Assembly: GCA_937926195.1 (NCBI GenBank)
Contig: CALEXZ010000081.1
Location: 1 to 36,210 of the forward strand
Source of the DNA: an uncultured Actinomyces sp.
GTDB lineage: Bacteria > Actinomycetota > Actinomycetes > Actinomycetales > Actinomycetaceae
Length of the DNA: 36,210 nucleotides
Reading direction: 5' to 3'
The first letter of the stretch is position 1, and each line of letters opens with the position of its first letter. Below, in pieces: positions 1 to 7,577 of this stretch. The notes under the pieces are model-generated. The model had not been told where the DNA came from and did not search any database. It saw only the letters and a program-made list of their open reading frames with translations. The position numbers and the translations under genes are program-made.

Positions 1-53
1 GCACCTGACTCTTAATCAGGGTGTCCAGGGTTCGAGTCCCTGAGGGGGTACCA
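1..53 (+). tRNA. tRNA-Lys(CUU), 5' end missing
   Basis: The window opens inside a tRNA. Visible are the anticodon arm (stem 4-8 with 16-20, loop 9-15, anticodon CTT at 11-13), the variable region, the T arm (stem 26-30 with 38-42, loop TTCGAGT at 31-37), the 3' acceptor strand 43-49, discriminator A50 and an encoded CCA at 51-53. The acceptor 5' strand and D arm lie before base 1. The anticodon reads AAG, so lysine. Confidence 0.9.
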
Positions 54-392
54 CGCAAGGGTCGTCGCCTTGGAACGGCCGGGAACGACCCGGGTCGGCG
101 ACATGTCGGGGACCTGCTCCTCCCCCACCCCCCGGTTGGCGGACCACCCGCCCTGAGCCGGGTACGCGCACACCCCCTGGGAATACCCTCGGTGTCGGTG
201 AGTGTTGGTTCTTGCGTCGGTCGGCAGGCCGCGCCCACGCACGGCGCCCTCCCGACCACCGGCTCCCGGCTGCGGCACTCGCCACGTCGTGCCTCCGGGA
301 CGCCACCCACGATCTGCCGGGGAGCAGCGCACCGCTGTCCACCACCCGGCGCATGAAGGGCCCTGTCGGGCCACGACGAGGAAGAAGAAGGA
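54..392. other. Gene-free stretch
   Basis: Only overlapping GC-driven reading frames are present, on both strands, and none has a convincing start site or a recognisable protein. A weak inverted repeat follows the tRNA (GTCGCC near 63 with GGCGAC near 97), enclosing CGACCCGGGTCG, and might end the tRNA transcript. No promoter or RNA gene was recognised. Confidence 0.4.
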
Positions 393-563
393 ATGATGAT
401 GAGCACGAAGACGCATGACATCCCCCGCCAGGCCGCCGAGCGCGAGCTCAGGGCCGCCCAGACCGAGCTGTCCTCCCTGGGCGCGTCGGCCTCACCCTCC
501 CGCCTCGAGCGCGCCCTGGAGCGCGTCAAGGCGGCGCGCGACGCCCTCGCCCTGGCCGCCTGA
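393..563 (+). CDS. Small hypothetical protein, 56 residues
   Basis: This reading frame starts with three consecutive ATG codons (393, 396, 399), preceded by a purine-rich GAAGAAGAAGGA ribosome-binding stretch. The product is rich in Ala, Arg, Glu and Leu, begins MMMSTKTHDIPRQAAERELR and ends KAARDALALAA. Two helical amphipathic segments (about 11-29 and 36-56) separated by a Gly-Ala-Ser-Pro linker suggest a helical hairpin. There is no signal peptide, membrane segment or Cys. A strong hairpin terminator follows at 639-681, consistent with a short monocistronic gene. I do not recognise a family and give no function. Confidence 0.55.
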   Translation: MMMSTKTHDIPRQAAERELRAAQTELSSLGASASPSRLERALERVKAARDALALAA

Positions 564-638
564 GACCAGGCAGGCCGCGAGGCCTCACCGGCCCGGTAGC
601 CGGGAAGGTCTCCGGGCCGGGCACGCACCACATCCACA

Positions 639-681
639 GCAGCCGGGTCCCCGCTCCCCCACGGAGCAGGGACCCGGCTGC
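639..681 (+). terminator. Hairpin terminator after the small ORF
   Basis: A perfect 13-bp inverted repeat: GCAGCCGGGTCCC (639-651) pairs with GGGACCCGGCTGC (669-681) around a 17-nt loop. There is no U-tract, which is common in this window. It separates the small ORF from the peroxiredoxin gene. Confidence 0.7.
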
Positions 682-802
682 GTGCCGGGCGCGGTCCCGG
701 GGTGGCCCCACCGGTGCGGGCGGGCCCGTGCCGTTTGCAGTGGCGCACCCCGCGGCCGGATATCGTCGGCACATAACACCACCCCGGCTGAAGGAGACCC
801 AG

Positions 803-1279
803 ATGCCCGCGCTCGCCGTCGGCGACACCGCCCCCGACTTCACCCTGCCCGACGCCCACGGCGCCGAGGTCTCGCTCGAGCGCCTGCGCGAGGCGGCCGA
901 GCGGGGCGTCGTCGTCTACTTCTACCCGCGGGCCTCCACCCCCGGCTGTACCAAGGAGGCCTGCGACTTCCGCGACTCGCTGGGCGCCTGGCGTGAGGCC
1001 GGCTACGAGGTCGTCGGGATCTCCCCGGACTCGCAGGCGGCCCTTGCCCGCTTCGCCGAGAAGGAGGCGCTGCCCTTCCCCCTGCTGTCCGACGCCGAGC
1101 ACACCGTCATGGAGACCTGGGGCGCCTGGGGCGAGAAGAAGAACTACGGGCGCGTCGTCACCGGGGTCATCCGCTCCACCGTCGTCGTCGACCGCGATGG
1201 CGTGGTGACACTGGCCCGCTACAACGTCAAGGCGACCGGGCACGTGGGGCGCCTGCGCGCCGAGCTGGCGATCAGCTGA
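803..1279 (+). CDS. bcp: Thioredoxin-dependent thiol peroxidase (Bcp/PrxQ-type peroxiredoxin)
   Basis: A 158-residue cytosolic peroxiredoxin that reduces hydrogen peroxide and organic hydroperoxides using thioredoxin. The signature TPGCTKEACDFRD is visible, with peroxidatic Cys49 and resolving Cys54 four residues apart, the Bcp/PrxQ arrangement. The N-terminal GDTAPDFTLPDAHG and the later VVDRDGVV strand fit the AhpC/TSA fold, and the length is normal. The ATG at 803 is chosen because AAGGAG lies at 791-796 with a 6-nt spacer, and because upstream in-frame residues do not look like the family. It is isolated between a terminator and a convergent oxidoreductase gene. Confidence 0.95.
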   Translation: MPALAVGDTAPDFTLPDAHGAEVSLERLREAAERGVVVYFYPRASTPGCTKEACDFRDSLGAWREAGYEVVGISPDSQAALARFAEKEALPFPLLSDAEHTVMETWGAWGEKKNYGRVVTGVIRSTVVVDRDGVVTLARYNVKATGHVGRLRAELAIS

Positions 1280-1303
1280 GCCGCGGGCGTCCCGGGCGCC
1301 CGC

Positions 1304-2428
1304 TCACTCCCCCGGGTAGACGACGCCGAGGGCGGCGCGCACCTCGTCCATCATCTCCATGACCTCGATGGTCGCGGACCAGGGCATGATGTCAGACTGT
1401 GTGCGCCCGTTCTTGATGCACCGGGCGGCCTCGGCGGCCTCGAGCTGGAAGCCGCCGGGAAGGTGGGCGTCCCAGGTCGTGCTCGTGGCGTCGCGAGGGC
1501 CGCGGGCTAGGCTCACCGGGACCGGGCGGTAGAACTGCCGGTCGATGGTGAGGCGGGCCTCGGAGCCGATGACCTCGGCGCCGTTACGGCCCGCGCAGTC
1601 CATGCCGGAGGCCGCCACGGCGCTGAGGCCGTCATAGCGCAGGGCGCACACCTCCCCCAGGTCCAGGCCCTCGGTGCTCAGCCGGCCGACGACGCTCTGG
1701 CTGAGCGGTGCGCCGAGCAGCGCGTGGATGAAGCTGAGCGGGTAGACGCCCAGGTCCAGCAGGGCGCCGCCGGCGAGCTCGGGGCGGACCATGCGCTCGA
1801 CGTGCAGGAGCGACTGGAAGTGGGTCGCCTGCACGTGACGCACCTGCCCCAGGGCACCGGAGTCCACGAGGCGCTGTGCCAGGCGCTGGCCGGGCAGGAA
1901 CCGCGTCCATATGGCCTCCATGACGAACAGGCCGCGCTGGCAGGCCGCATCGAGGACGCGCCTGGCCTGGGCGGCGTTGACGGTGAAGGACTTCTCGACG
2001 AGGACGGGTTTGCCTGCCTCGAGGGCGAGCAGGGCGTGCTCGGCGTGGAAGGCGTGCGGGGTGGCGACGTAGACGGCCTCGACCTCGTCGTCGGCGACGA
2101 GCTCCTCGTAGGAGCCGTGGGCGCGGGCGGGCCCGCCCTTGGCGGTGGCGGGGTGGGAGTCGATGAAGGCCTGGGCCTTGTCCCGGTCGCGCGAGCCGAC
2201 GGCGGCGATGACGCCGGAGGAGAGGGTGGGGACGTCGGTGGCGAAGGTACCGGCGATGCTCCCGGCTCCTAGGACCCCCCAGCGCAGCACGGGCGCGTCC
2301 TGAGGCTCGGGGACCTCGGCGGCGACGTCGAAGGACGCGCCGACGGCGTCCAGCGCCTCTCGGAAGGCCGCTGGCAGGGGCGGCAGGAGCTCGGTGGTGC
2401 GGGTGCCGGGGGCGTCGGTGCGGGCCAT
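1304..2428 (-). CDS. Gfo/Idh/MocA family NAD(P)-dependent oxidoreductase
   Basis: A 374-residue protein. After a ~48-residue N-terminal extension comes the Rossmann start WGVLGAGSIAGTF (about 50-62), then YVATPHAFHAEHALLALEAGKPVLVEKSFT, where EKS replaces the usual EKP of this family. The C-terminal half (from about 190) contains the LLDLGVYPLSF segment typical of the dimeric C-terminal sheet domain (GFO_IDH_MocA_C). The family oxidises or reduces sugars, inositols and dihydrodiols; the substrate cannot be told from sequence alone. The gene is monocistronic and converges on bcp with a 24-nt gap. The N-terminal extension before the Rossmann fold is unusual and the true start could lie further in. 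Confidence 0.85.
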   Translation of the reverse strand: MARTDAPGTRTTELLPPLPAAFREALDAVGASFDVAAEVPEPQDAPVLRWGVLGAGSIAGTFATDVPTLSSGVIAAVGSRDRDKAQAFIDSHPATAKGGPARAHGSYEELVADDEVEAVYVATPHAFHAEHALLALEAGKPVLVEKSFTVNAAQARRVLDAACQRGLFVMEAIWTRFLPGQRLAQRLVDSGALGQVRHVQATHFQSLLHVERMVRPELAGGALLDLGVYPLSFIHALLGAPLSQSVVGRLSTEGLDLGEVCALRYDGLSAVAASGMDCAGRNGAEVIGSEARLTIDRQFYRPVPVSLARGPRDATSTTWDAHLPGGFQLEAAEAARCIKNGRTQSDIMPWSATIEVMEMMDEVRAALGVVYPGE

Positions 2429-2515
2429 GACGTCACCCTAGAGCGGGGACCGGGGCGTCCGGCCCGGGTTGCGGCACTGTCCTCGGCGGACGCAGACGGT
2501 AGGGTGGAGCGCCGA

Positions 2516-2600
2516 GCGCGAGTGGCGGAACTGGTAGACGCCCCAGATTTAGGTTCTGGTGCCTTCGGGCGTGAGGGTTCGAGTCCCTTCTCGCGCACCA
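2516..2600 (+). tRNA. tRNA-Leu(UAG)
   Basis: Acceptor GCGCGAG (2516-2522) pairs with CTCGCGC (2590-2596), followed by discriminator A and an encoded CCA ending at 2600. The anticodon stem CCAGA (2543-2547) pairs with TCTGG (2555-2559), with anticodon TAG at 2550-2552. The long variable arm is that of a class II tRNA, as expected for leucine. Confidence 0.97.
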
Positions 2601-2894
2601 GCGTGGCGCTGCTGTACACCCGCCCCATGTGGGCCCCTCTCAGGTGTCGTCTTTGCGTTCTGGACCACTCGCCCACGCCGTGGACCATGTAGCCGAGGAC
2701 TCTTTGGACGTTTGGTTAGGGCTTGCGGGGTGCGCCCACCGGTGTCAGGAGCGTCGTGGGTGTCGGTAGTTCTCGTGGCTTCGGTAACTGCGGGTCGGGC
2801 GGCGGCGGGTCAGCTCGACGAGTGCCGCCGTCTCGTCCAGCGCGACGCCTTCGGCCACCGCGGGAGGAAGGCGGACAACCGGGGCTCCACCACC
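2601..2894. other. Gene-free stretch after tRNA-Leu
   Basis: About 290 bases between the tRNA and the end of the methyltransferase gene. Short frames exist on both strands, including a minus-strand Arg/His-rich frame ending near 2745, but none has a convincing start or a recognisable family. No integrase and no duplicated tRNA 3' end were seen, so there is no support for an integrated element. Confidence 0.35.
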
Positions 2895-3641
2895 TCACCT
2901 GCACCTACGCGCCCGCCCCAGGCGGAAGGCCACCCACAGGCCGGGGGTGCCTGCTTCCTTCAGGCGCAGGCCGTGGGACTCGAGCTCCTCGCGCACAGTG
3001 TCCAGGCCAGGATGGTTGACGGTCATCACGGTGGAGCTGGCGTCGATGACCTCGTCGGCGTCGATCGTCAGGTAGGTCATGGTCCAGCGCATCAGCTGGT
3101 CGTCCACGGGCTCGCCTTGAGCCCGTCCCTGGTAGCGCAGTCCCCCGAGCCGGGTGTCGGCGAAGACGTGCTCGGCAACGACCTCAGGGCGGTCCGGGGC
3201 CTGTAGGTCCAGCAGGACCGGCGCTCCTACAGCCAGCCTTGAGGCCAGGCGGCCGAAGAGCTCTCGGCGCTCCTGAGGACCGAAGTGCCCCAGGACGCCA
3301 AGCAGGAGGGCGCCACTGAGCGCATCCGGCCAGGGGGTTTCCAGGGCCCCTTCCGGGCGCACGGTCACGCGCTCGCGCCAGGCCGGGTCGGCGGCCAGGC
3401 GGGCCAGCGCCAAGGATCTCATCGCGGGACTGGGCTCCAGTCCGACAACGGTGAGGTCATCCGTGCGCCTGAGGAGGTACTGCGCGGCGCGGCCCGATCC
3501 GCAGCCGACGTCGAGCACCGGCCCATCCGCGGGGCGCAGCGCCGTCAGGAAGCCGGCCAGGGCTTGCTCCTGGGCGGCGACGTAGCCGTACGTCATCAGC
3601 TCGTAGACGGAGGCGGCGGCAGCATAGGGGTCATGACTCAC
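2895..3641 (-). CDS. Class I SAM-dependent methyltransferase
   Basis: A 248-residue putative methyltransferase. Motif I, VLDVGCGSGR, is at residues 42-51, followed by the acidic motif II region VVGLEPSPAM and a LLLGVLGHFG stretch like motif IV/post-I. The C-terminal half is a mixed beta domain resembling small-molecule methyltransferases; the substrate is unknown. The start is GTG at 3641-3639. No Shine-Dalgarno is visible and a 25-bp palindrome ends only about 5 nt upstream. A TATCAT hexamer inside the palindrome on this strand would place transcription start at or next to the GTG, so the mRNA may be leaderless. It is divergent from rph. Confidence 0.8.
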   Translation of the reverse strand: MSHDPYAAAASVYELMTYGYVAAQEQALAGFLTALRPADGPVLDVGCGSGRAAQYLLRRTDDLTVVGLEPSPAMRSLALARLAADPAWRERVTVRPEGALETPWPDALSGALLLGVLGHFGPQERRELFGRLASRLAVGAPVLLDLQAPDRPEVVAEHVFADTRLGGLRYQGRAQGEPVDDQLMRWTMTYLTIDADEVIDASSTVMTVNHPGLDTVREELESHGLRLKEAGTPGLWVAFRLGRARRCR

Positions 3642-3645
3642 AAGT

Positions 3646-3670
3646 ACTAATGATAGCCGTTGTCATTAGT
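3646..3670. promoter_or_regulatory. Fur/Zur-like palindromic operator between the methyltransferase gene and rph
   Basis: A 25-bp palindrome centred on base 3658. The core TGATAGCCGTTGTCA (3651-3665) is a 7-1-7 inverted repeat with two mismatched pairs, and the flanks ACTAA and TTAGT extend the symmetry perfectly. The spacing and TGA...TCA ends resemble Fur-family boxes, particularly actinobacterial Zur boxes. It overlaps the likely promoter of the minus-strand methyltransferase gene. The assignment to Zur is inference from the motif; the symmetry itself is directly visible. Confidence 0.55.
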
Positions 3671-3752
3671 GTCTGGCGGTGGGGCTCGGTTGTCGTCTCC
3701 ACAGCATGGATGCTGGTCTCGGCCCGGCGCCCCGGCCGGTACCCTGGCGCGC

Positions 3753-4541
3753 ATGACGACTGACTTCACCCGTAAGGACGGGCGCGCCACCGACGAGCTG
3801 CGTCCCGTCACCATCACCCGCCGCTGGCAGGAGCACGGGGAGGGCAGCGTCCTCATCGAGTTCGGCCGCACCCGCGTACTGTGCGTCGCCTCCTTCACCG
3901 AGGGCGTGCCGCGCTGGCGCAAGGGCAGCGGCGAGGGCTGGGTGACCGCCGAGTACGCCATGCTCCCGCGCGCCGGCAGCGAGCGCAGCGGCCGCGAGTC
4001 CGTGCGGGGCAAGGTGGGCGGCCGCACCCACGAGATCTCCCGTCTCATCGGCCGGGGCCTGCGCGGCGTCATCGACGTGGCCGCCCTGGGTGAGAACACC
4101 ATCGCCCTGGACTGTGACGTCCTGCAGGCCGACGGCGGCACCCGCACCGCGGCCGTCACCGGCGCCTACGTGGCCCTGGCCGACGCCGTCGCCTGGGGCA
4201 CCGAGCGCGGCCTCATCACCCCACGCGCTGGCCGTCCGGTGCTCTCGGACTCCCTGTCGGCGATCAGCGTCGGCATCATCGACTCCGTACCCTGCCTCGA
4301 CCTGCCCTACGAGGAGGATGTGCGCGCCCAGACGGACATGAACGTCCTGCAGACCGGCGACGGGCGCTTCATCGAGGTCCAGGGCACCGCCGAGCACGCC
4401 CCCTTCAGCCGCGACGAGCTCGACGCGCTGCTCGACCTGGCCGCCCGGGGCAACGCCGAGCTCGCCGAGCTGCAGCGCCGTGTGCTCGCCGGCCCCTCCG
4501 GTGTGCCCGTCACGGTCCGCTCCGGCCAGGACCAGGCCTGA
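3753..4541 (+). CDS. rph: Ribonuclease PH (tRNA nucleotidyltransferase)
   Basis: A 262-residue phosphorolytic 3'-5' exoribonuclease that trims tRNA 3' ends with inorganic phosphate. Diagnostic stretches include GRATDELRPVTI near the N-terminus, GSVLIEFGRTRVLCVASF, GWVTAEYAMLPRAG, RLIGRGLRGVID and LDCDVLQADGGTRTAAVTGAYVAL with the phosphate-binding GGTR. The start is the ATG at 3753, because the family begins just before the R-DGR segment; an in-frame ATG at 3660 would add 31 non-homologous residues over the intergenic palindrome. Co-transcribed with rdgB two bases downstream. The same pair is adjacent in mycobacteria (rphA-Rv1341). Confidence 0.96.
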   Translation: MTTDFTRKDGRATDELRPVTITRRWQEHGEGSVLIEFGRTRVLCVASFTEGVPRWRKGSGEGWVTAEYAMLPRAGSERSGRESVRGKVGGRTHEISRLIGRGLRGVIDVAALGENTIALDCDVLQADGGTRTAAVTGAYVALADAVAWGTERGLITPRAGRPVLSDSLSAISVGIIDSVPCLDLPYEEDVRAQTDMNVLQTGDGRFIEVQGTAEHAPFSRDELDALLDLAARGNAELAELQRRVLAGPSGVPVTVRSGQDQA

Positions 4542-4543
4542 GC

Positions 4544-5218
4544 GTGGCCGCCCGCGTCACGGTGCCCGACGGCGCCTGCCTCGTCCTGGCCACGCACAAC
4601 GCCGGCAAGCTCGCCGAGCTGCGCGCCCTGCTCACCCCGCTCGTGGACGGGCTGCGGCCCGAGCAGGTGATCTCGGCCGCCGAGCTCGACGTGCTCGAGC
4701 CCGTCGAGGACGGTCTGACCTTCGCCGCCAACGCCGAGATCAAGGCCCGGGCGCTCGCCGAGGCGACGGGCCTGCCCGCGGTCGCCGACGACTCGGGCCT
4801 GTGCGTCGACGTGCTCGGCGGCGCTCCCGGGATCTTCTCGGCGCGCTGGTGCGGGCGCCACGGCGACGACGCGGCGAACCTGCGGCTGCTGCTCGACCAG
4901 CTCAGTGACGTCGCGGACCCGCACCGCACGGCCCGCTTCACCTGCGCGGCCGTCCTCGTGGTTCCCGGCGGCGAGCCGGGCGCGCCCAGCCGGGTGACGG
5001 TCGTCGAGCGCTCCATGGCCGGTCGTCTCCTGCACTCCCCCGTTGGCGACGGCGGCTTCGGCTACGACCCGGTCTTCGTGCCGCTGGAGGAGGACGCCGC
5101 GACCGGCTCGGGCCGCACGACCGCGCAGATGAGCGCGGCGGAGAAGAACGCGATCTCCCACCGGGGCAAGGCCATGCGGGACCTGGCTCCCGCCCTCGCC
5201 CAGCTGCTGTCGCGCTGA
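4544..5218 (+). CDS. rdgB: XTP/dITP diphosphatase (RdgB/HAM1 family)
   Basis: A 224-residue house-cleaning nucleotide pyrophosphatase that hydrolyses non-canonical purine nucleoside triphosphates (dITP, XTP) to monophosphates. Visible family motifs are LATHNAGKLAEL (nucleotide-binding S/T-x-N-x-x-K), TFAANAEIKARA, VADDSGLCVDVLGGAPGIFSA with the catalytic Asp, GDGGFGYDPVF and AEKNAISHRGKA. The GTG start at 4544 lies two bases after the rph stop, implying translational coupling. The gene converges on the DUF3054 gene with an 18-nt gap. Confidence 0.95.
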   Translation: MAARVTVPDGACLVLATHNAGKLAELRALLTPLVDGLRPEQVISAAELDVLEPVEDGLTFAANAEIKARALAEATGLPAVADDSGLCVDVLGGAPGIFSARWCGRHGDDAANLRLLLDQLSDVADPHRTARFTCAAVLVVPGGEPGAPSRVTVVERSMAGRLLHSPVGDGGFGYDPVFVPLEEDAATGSGRTTAQMSAAEKNAISHRGKAMRDLAPALAQLLSR

Positions 5219-5236
5219 GCCCGCCTCCCCCGGCGG

Positions 5237-5851
5237 TCAGCCGAGGCCGTCCGGGTCCGTCCCCTCCTGCGCCCGGACCGTCTCAACATCACCAGCCGTT
5301 TCGGCGTCGTCCCGGAGCGCCTCAACGTCGCCAGCCGCCTGGGCGTCACCAGCCGCCTCGGCGTCACGAGCCGCCTGGGCGTCGAGCCTGCGCTGGATCG
5401 CCTTGGGGACGAGCGACTCCTGGGCCTTGACGTAGCCGTAGACCCAGCGCCAGCCTCCCAGGGCGACGAGCAGGAATACCGCCAGCGCCAGCCACGTGCC
5501 CGCCACGTCCCCACCCGTGGCCAGGCGCAGCCCGAGCCACCCGAGCCAGGTGACCCCCACGACCGTCAGCCCGTCACGGTCGGCGGCCTCCAGGTGGTCC
5601 TGCGGGCGCGCGAGCAGCCACGCCACGAGCCACGCCGTCGCCACGGCCACGACCCCGTGCACGAGCATCCCGGGCAGTAGGGACAGGTCGTGCACCGAGG
5701 CACTGACGAAGGCGGCCACGAGCGCCACCGACACGAGGTCCGCGGGAGGCACGAGCCACCAGCGCGTGCGCCGCCCGCGCGTCCACGGACGATCGGGCCC
5801 GTCGGGCACCGGCGGCGTGTAGGAGATACGGTGCGGCCGGCTGCTCGCCAT
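5237..5851 (-). CDS. DUF3054-type membrane protein with acidic repeat tail
   Basis: A 204-residue protein. Residues about 23-140 contain four hydrophobic segments (DLVSVALVAAFVSASVHDLS, GMLVHGVVAVATAWLVAWLLA, GLTVVGVTWLGWLGLRLATGG, TWLALAVFLLVALGGWRWVYG) matching DUF3054 membrane proteins, whose function is unknown. After YVKAQESLVPKAIQRR comes a soluble tail of about 50 residues made of AAGDA/AARDAE-like repeats, ending QEGTDPDGLG. The ATG at 5851 is two bases beyond the phosphodiesterase stop, so the gene ends the minus-strand operon. A homologous membrane protein (Rv1342c) sits near rdgB in M. tuberculosis, by memory. Confidence 0.75.
   Translation of the reverse strand: MASSRPHRISYTPPVPDGPDRPWTRGRRTRWWLVPPADLVSVALVAAFVSASVHDLSLLPGMLVHGVVAVATAWLVAWLLARPQDHLEAADRDGLTVVGVTWLGWLGLRLATGGDVAGTWLALAVFLLVALGGWRWVYGYVKAQESLVPKAIQRRLDAQAARDAEAAGDAQAAGDVEALRDDAETAGDVETVRAQEGTDPDGLG
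5333..5386 (-). repeat. 18-bp in-frame tandem repeat in the DUF3054 gene
   Basis: Three near-identical 18-bp units (5333-5350, 5351-5368, 5369-5386; plus-strand form AGCCGCCTSGGCGTCACS) encode a six-residue repeat rich in Ala, Gly and Asp in the C-terminal tail. A diverged copy begins near 5294. Such repeats are prone to slippage and length variation. Confidence 0.75.
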
Positions 5852-5853
5852 CC

Positions 5854-6684
5854 TCAGATCTCCCAGGTCGCGCCCGCCGTCGCCGCCTCCAGCGGACCGT
5901 TGTAGACCAGGGCGGCGTTGCGCAGCGGGATGCGGTGCTCGGTCCACGGCTGGATGTGGGTGAGCACCAGCTGGCCGACAGGAAGACGCGGCATCTTGCC
6001 GGCGGTGCCCGCGGCGAGCTGACCGGCCCGCTTGCCCGTCAGGTGCATGCCCCGCATCGTGTCACGCCCCTCGACGAAGGCCGCCTCCGCAAGCAGGAGG
6101 TCGGCGCCGTCGGCCATGTCGCACATGGACTCGCACAGGTCCGTGTCCCCCGTGAAGGCCAGCGAGACCGTGCGGCGCTGGCCCTCGAGCCCGACCCGCT
6201 CGCTCGGCCCCTCGATCCGGTAGCCGTAGGCCTCCACCGGGTGCAGCGCCGCGTAGGGGGTGATCGTCATCGGCCCCACCTTGAAGGACTCGCCCGGCAC
6301 CGCGGTGCGGAAGGTGAACTCCGAGGCGTAGGTCTCCGTCGGCGGGGTGCCGTCGACGCCGTTGAGGCGGCTGAGCAGCTCGCTGGGGCCGACGGTCAGC
6401 ACGGGGCCGAGGGCCCCGGTCGGGTTCCAGCGACGGTAGACGTGCATCCCCACCATGTCGACCATGTGGTCGGCGTGGCAGTGGGAGATGAGCAGGGCGT
6501 CAAGGTCCGCCGGGTCGATGTAGCGCAGCAGCTGCCCCATGGAGCCGGGGCCGAGGTCGAGCACCACGGAGTAGATGAGCTCCTCGCCGTCCTCACTGGT
6601 GCCCGTCGCCTGCACGAGGTAGGACGAGGCGGAGGAGTCGGGGCCGGACATGCTGCCGGCGCAGCCGATGACGGTGAGCTTCAC
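5854..6684 (-). CDS. MBL-fold metallohydrolase, probable cyclic nucleotide phosphodiesterase (Rv1339-like)
   Basis: A 276-residue metallo-beta-lactamase-fold hydrolase. The zinc motif SHCHADHMVDM is at 67-77 (HCHADH 68-73). Later GDTDLCESM and a C-terminal TH..PWTEH supply further metal ligands, and VIGCAGSMSGPDSSASSYLVQ is the RNase Z-like N-terminus. The GTG at 6684 is chosen because AAGGAG precedes it with about 5-6 nt and the family starts at this strand. The mycobacterial homologue beside murI, Rv1339, is an atypical 3',5'-cyclic nucleotide phosphodiesterase acting on cAMP. Here too the gene follows murI, which supports the assignment; activity is inferred from family and synteny. Confidence 0.85.
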   Translation of the reverse strand: MKLTVIGCAGSMSGPDSSASSYLVQATGTSEDGEELIYSVVLDLGPGSMGQLLRYIDPADLDALLISHCHADHMVDMVGMHVYRRWNPTGALGPVLTVGPSELLSRLNGVDGTPPTETYASEFTFRTAVPGESFKVGPMTITPYAALHPVEAYGYRIEGPSERVGLEGQRRTVSLAFTGDTDLCESMCDMADGADLLLAEAAFVEGRDTMRGMHLTGKRAGQLAAGTAGKMPRLPVGQLVLTHIQPWTEHRIPLRNAALVYNGPLEAATAGATWEI

Positions 6685-6736
6685 ACATGCTCCTTGCTGA
6701 CGGGACGGGGGCGGGGGCACCCGGACGCTAACGGAC

Positions 6737-7567
6737 TCAGGGATTGCTGTCGACCCGCGGCACGTTGGCGCGGGACACGTGGCCGACCTCAGGGCCGAGG
6801 AAACGGTGGGCCAGGACGGCGAAGGCCTCGGGGTCGCCCGTGGCCCGGAAGTCGTGGACGGGGGCGTGAGCCTGCGGATCGCGCAGGAGGTCGCGCCCGG
6901 CCAGCTCGCGGTAGACGTCCTTGGCTGTCTCCTCCGAGGACGTCACCAAGGTCACGTCCTCACCCATGACGTAGGAGATGGGGCCGGTGAGCAGCGGGTA
7001 GTGCGTGCACCCCAGGATGAGGGTGTCGACGTCGGCCTCGCGCAGCGGGTCGAGGTAGTGGCGGGCGACCTCCATGACCTCGGGCCCGGTGGTGGTGCCG
7101 CGCTCGGCGAGCTCGACGAAGCGCGGGCAGGCCGTGGCGAGCAGCTCGACCCCCGGCACGGTCGACAGCGCGTCGTCGTAGGCGCGCGACTCGACGGTGC
7201 CCTGGGTAGCGATGAGCCCGACACGGCCGTTGCGGGTCACCCGGGCGGCGGCCCGGGCGGCGGGGTGGATGACCTCGACGACGGGTACGCCGCGCTCACG
7301 CGTGTAGCGGGCACGCGCGTCGTGAAGGACCGCGGCGGAGGCCGTGTTGCACGCGATGACGAGCATCTTGACCCCGGCGTCAACTAGCTCGTCCATGACG
7401 GCGAGAGCAAGCTCACGCACCTGCGCGACCGGACGCGGACCGTAGGGGGTGTGGGCGGTGTCACCGATGTAGAGCACCTGCTCCCCGGGGAGCTGGTCGA
7501 TGACCGCACGCGCCACGGTCAGGCCGCCAACGCCTGAGTCGAACATCCCGATGGGCGCGTTTTTCAC
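6737..7567 (-). CDS. murI: Glutamate racemase
   Basis: A 276-residue racemase that makes D-glutamate for peptidoglycan. IGMFDSGVGGLTVARA carries the catalytic Asp10, IACNTASA contains Cys73 and LILGCTHYPLL contains Cys187, the two catalytic cysteines. The GTG at 7567 gives VKNAPIGMFDSG, aligning with the usual start. An ATG at 7594 would add nine residues and overlap the DUF2017 gene by 17 bases; neither has a strong ribosome-binding site, so the start is uncertain. It lies in the operon clpS-DUF2017-murI-phosphodiesterase-DUF3054. Confidence 0.95.
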   Translation of the reverse strand: MKNAPIGMFDSGVGGLTVARAVIDQLPGEQVLYIGDTAHTPYGPRPVAQVRELALAVMDELVDAGVKMLVIACNTASAAVLHDARARYTRERGVPVVEVIHPAARAAARVTRNGRVGLIATQGTVESRAYDDALSTVPGVELLATACPRFVELAERGTTTGPEVMEVARHYLDPLREADVDTLILGCTHYPLLTGPISYVMGEDVTLVTSSEETAKDVYRELAGRDLLRDPQAHAPVHDFRATGDPEAFAVLAHRFLGPEVGHVSRANVPRVDSNP

Positions 7568-7577
7568 GCATCCGAGA

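Noticed and set aside
2516..2894. tRNA-Leu as an attachment site for an integrated element carrying the methyltransferase
   Set aside because: No integrase, no repeat of the tRNA 3' end and no composition break could be seen.
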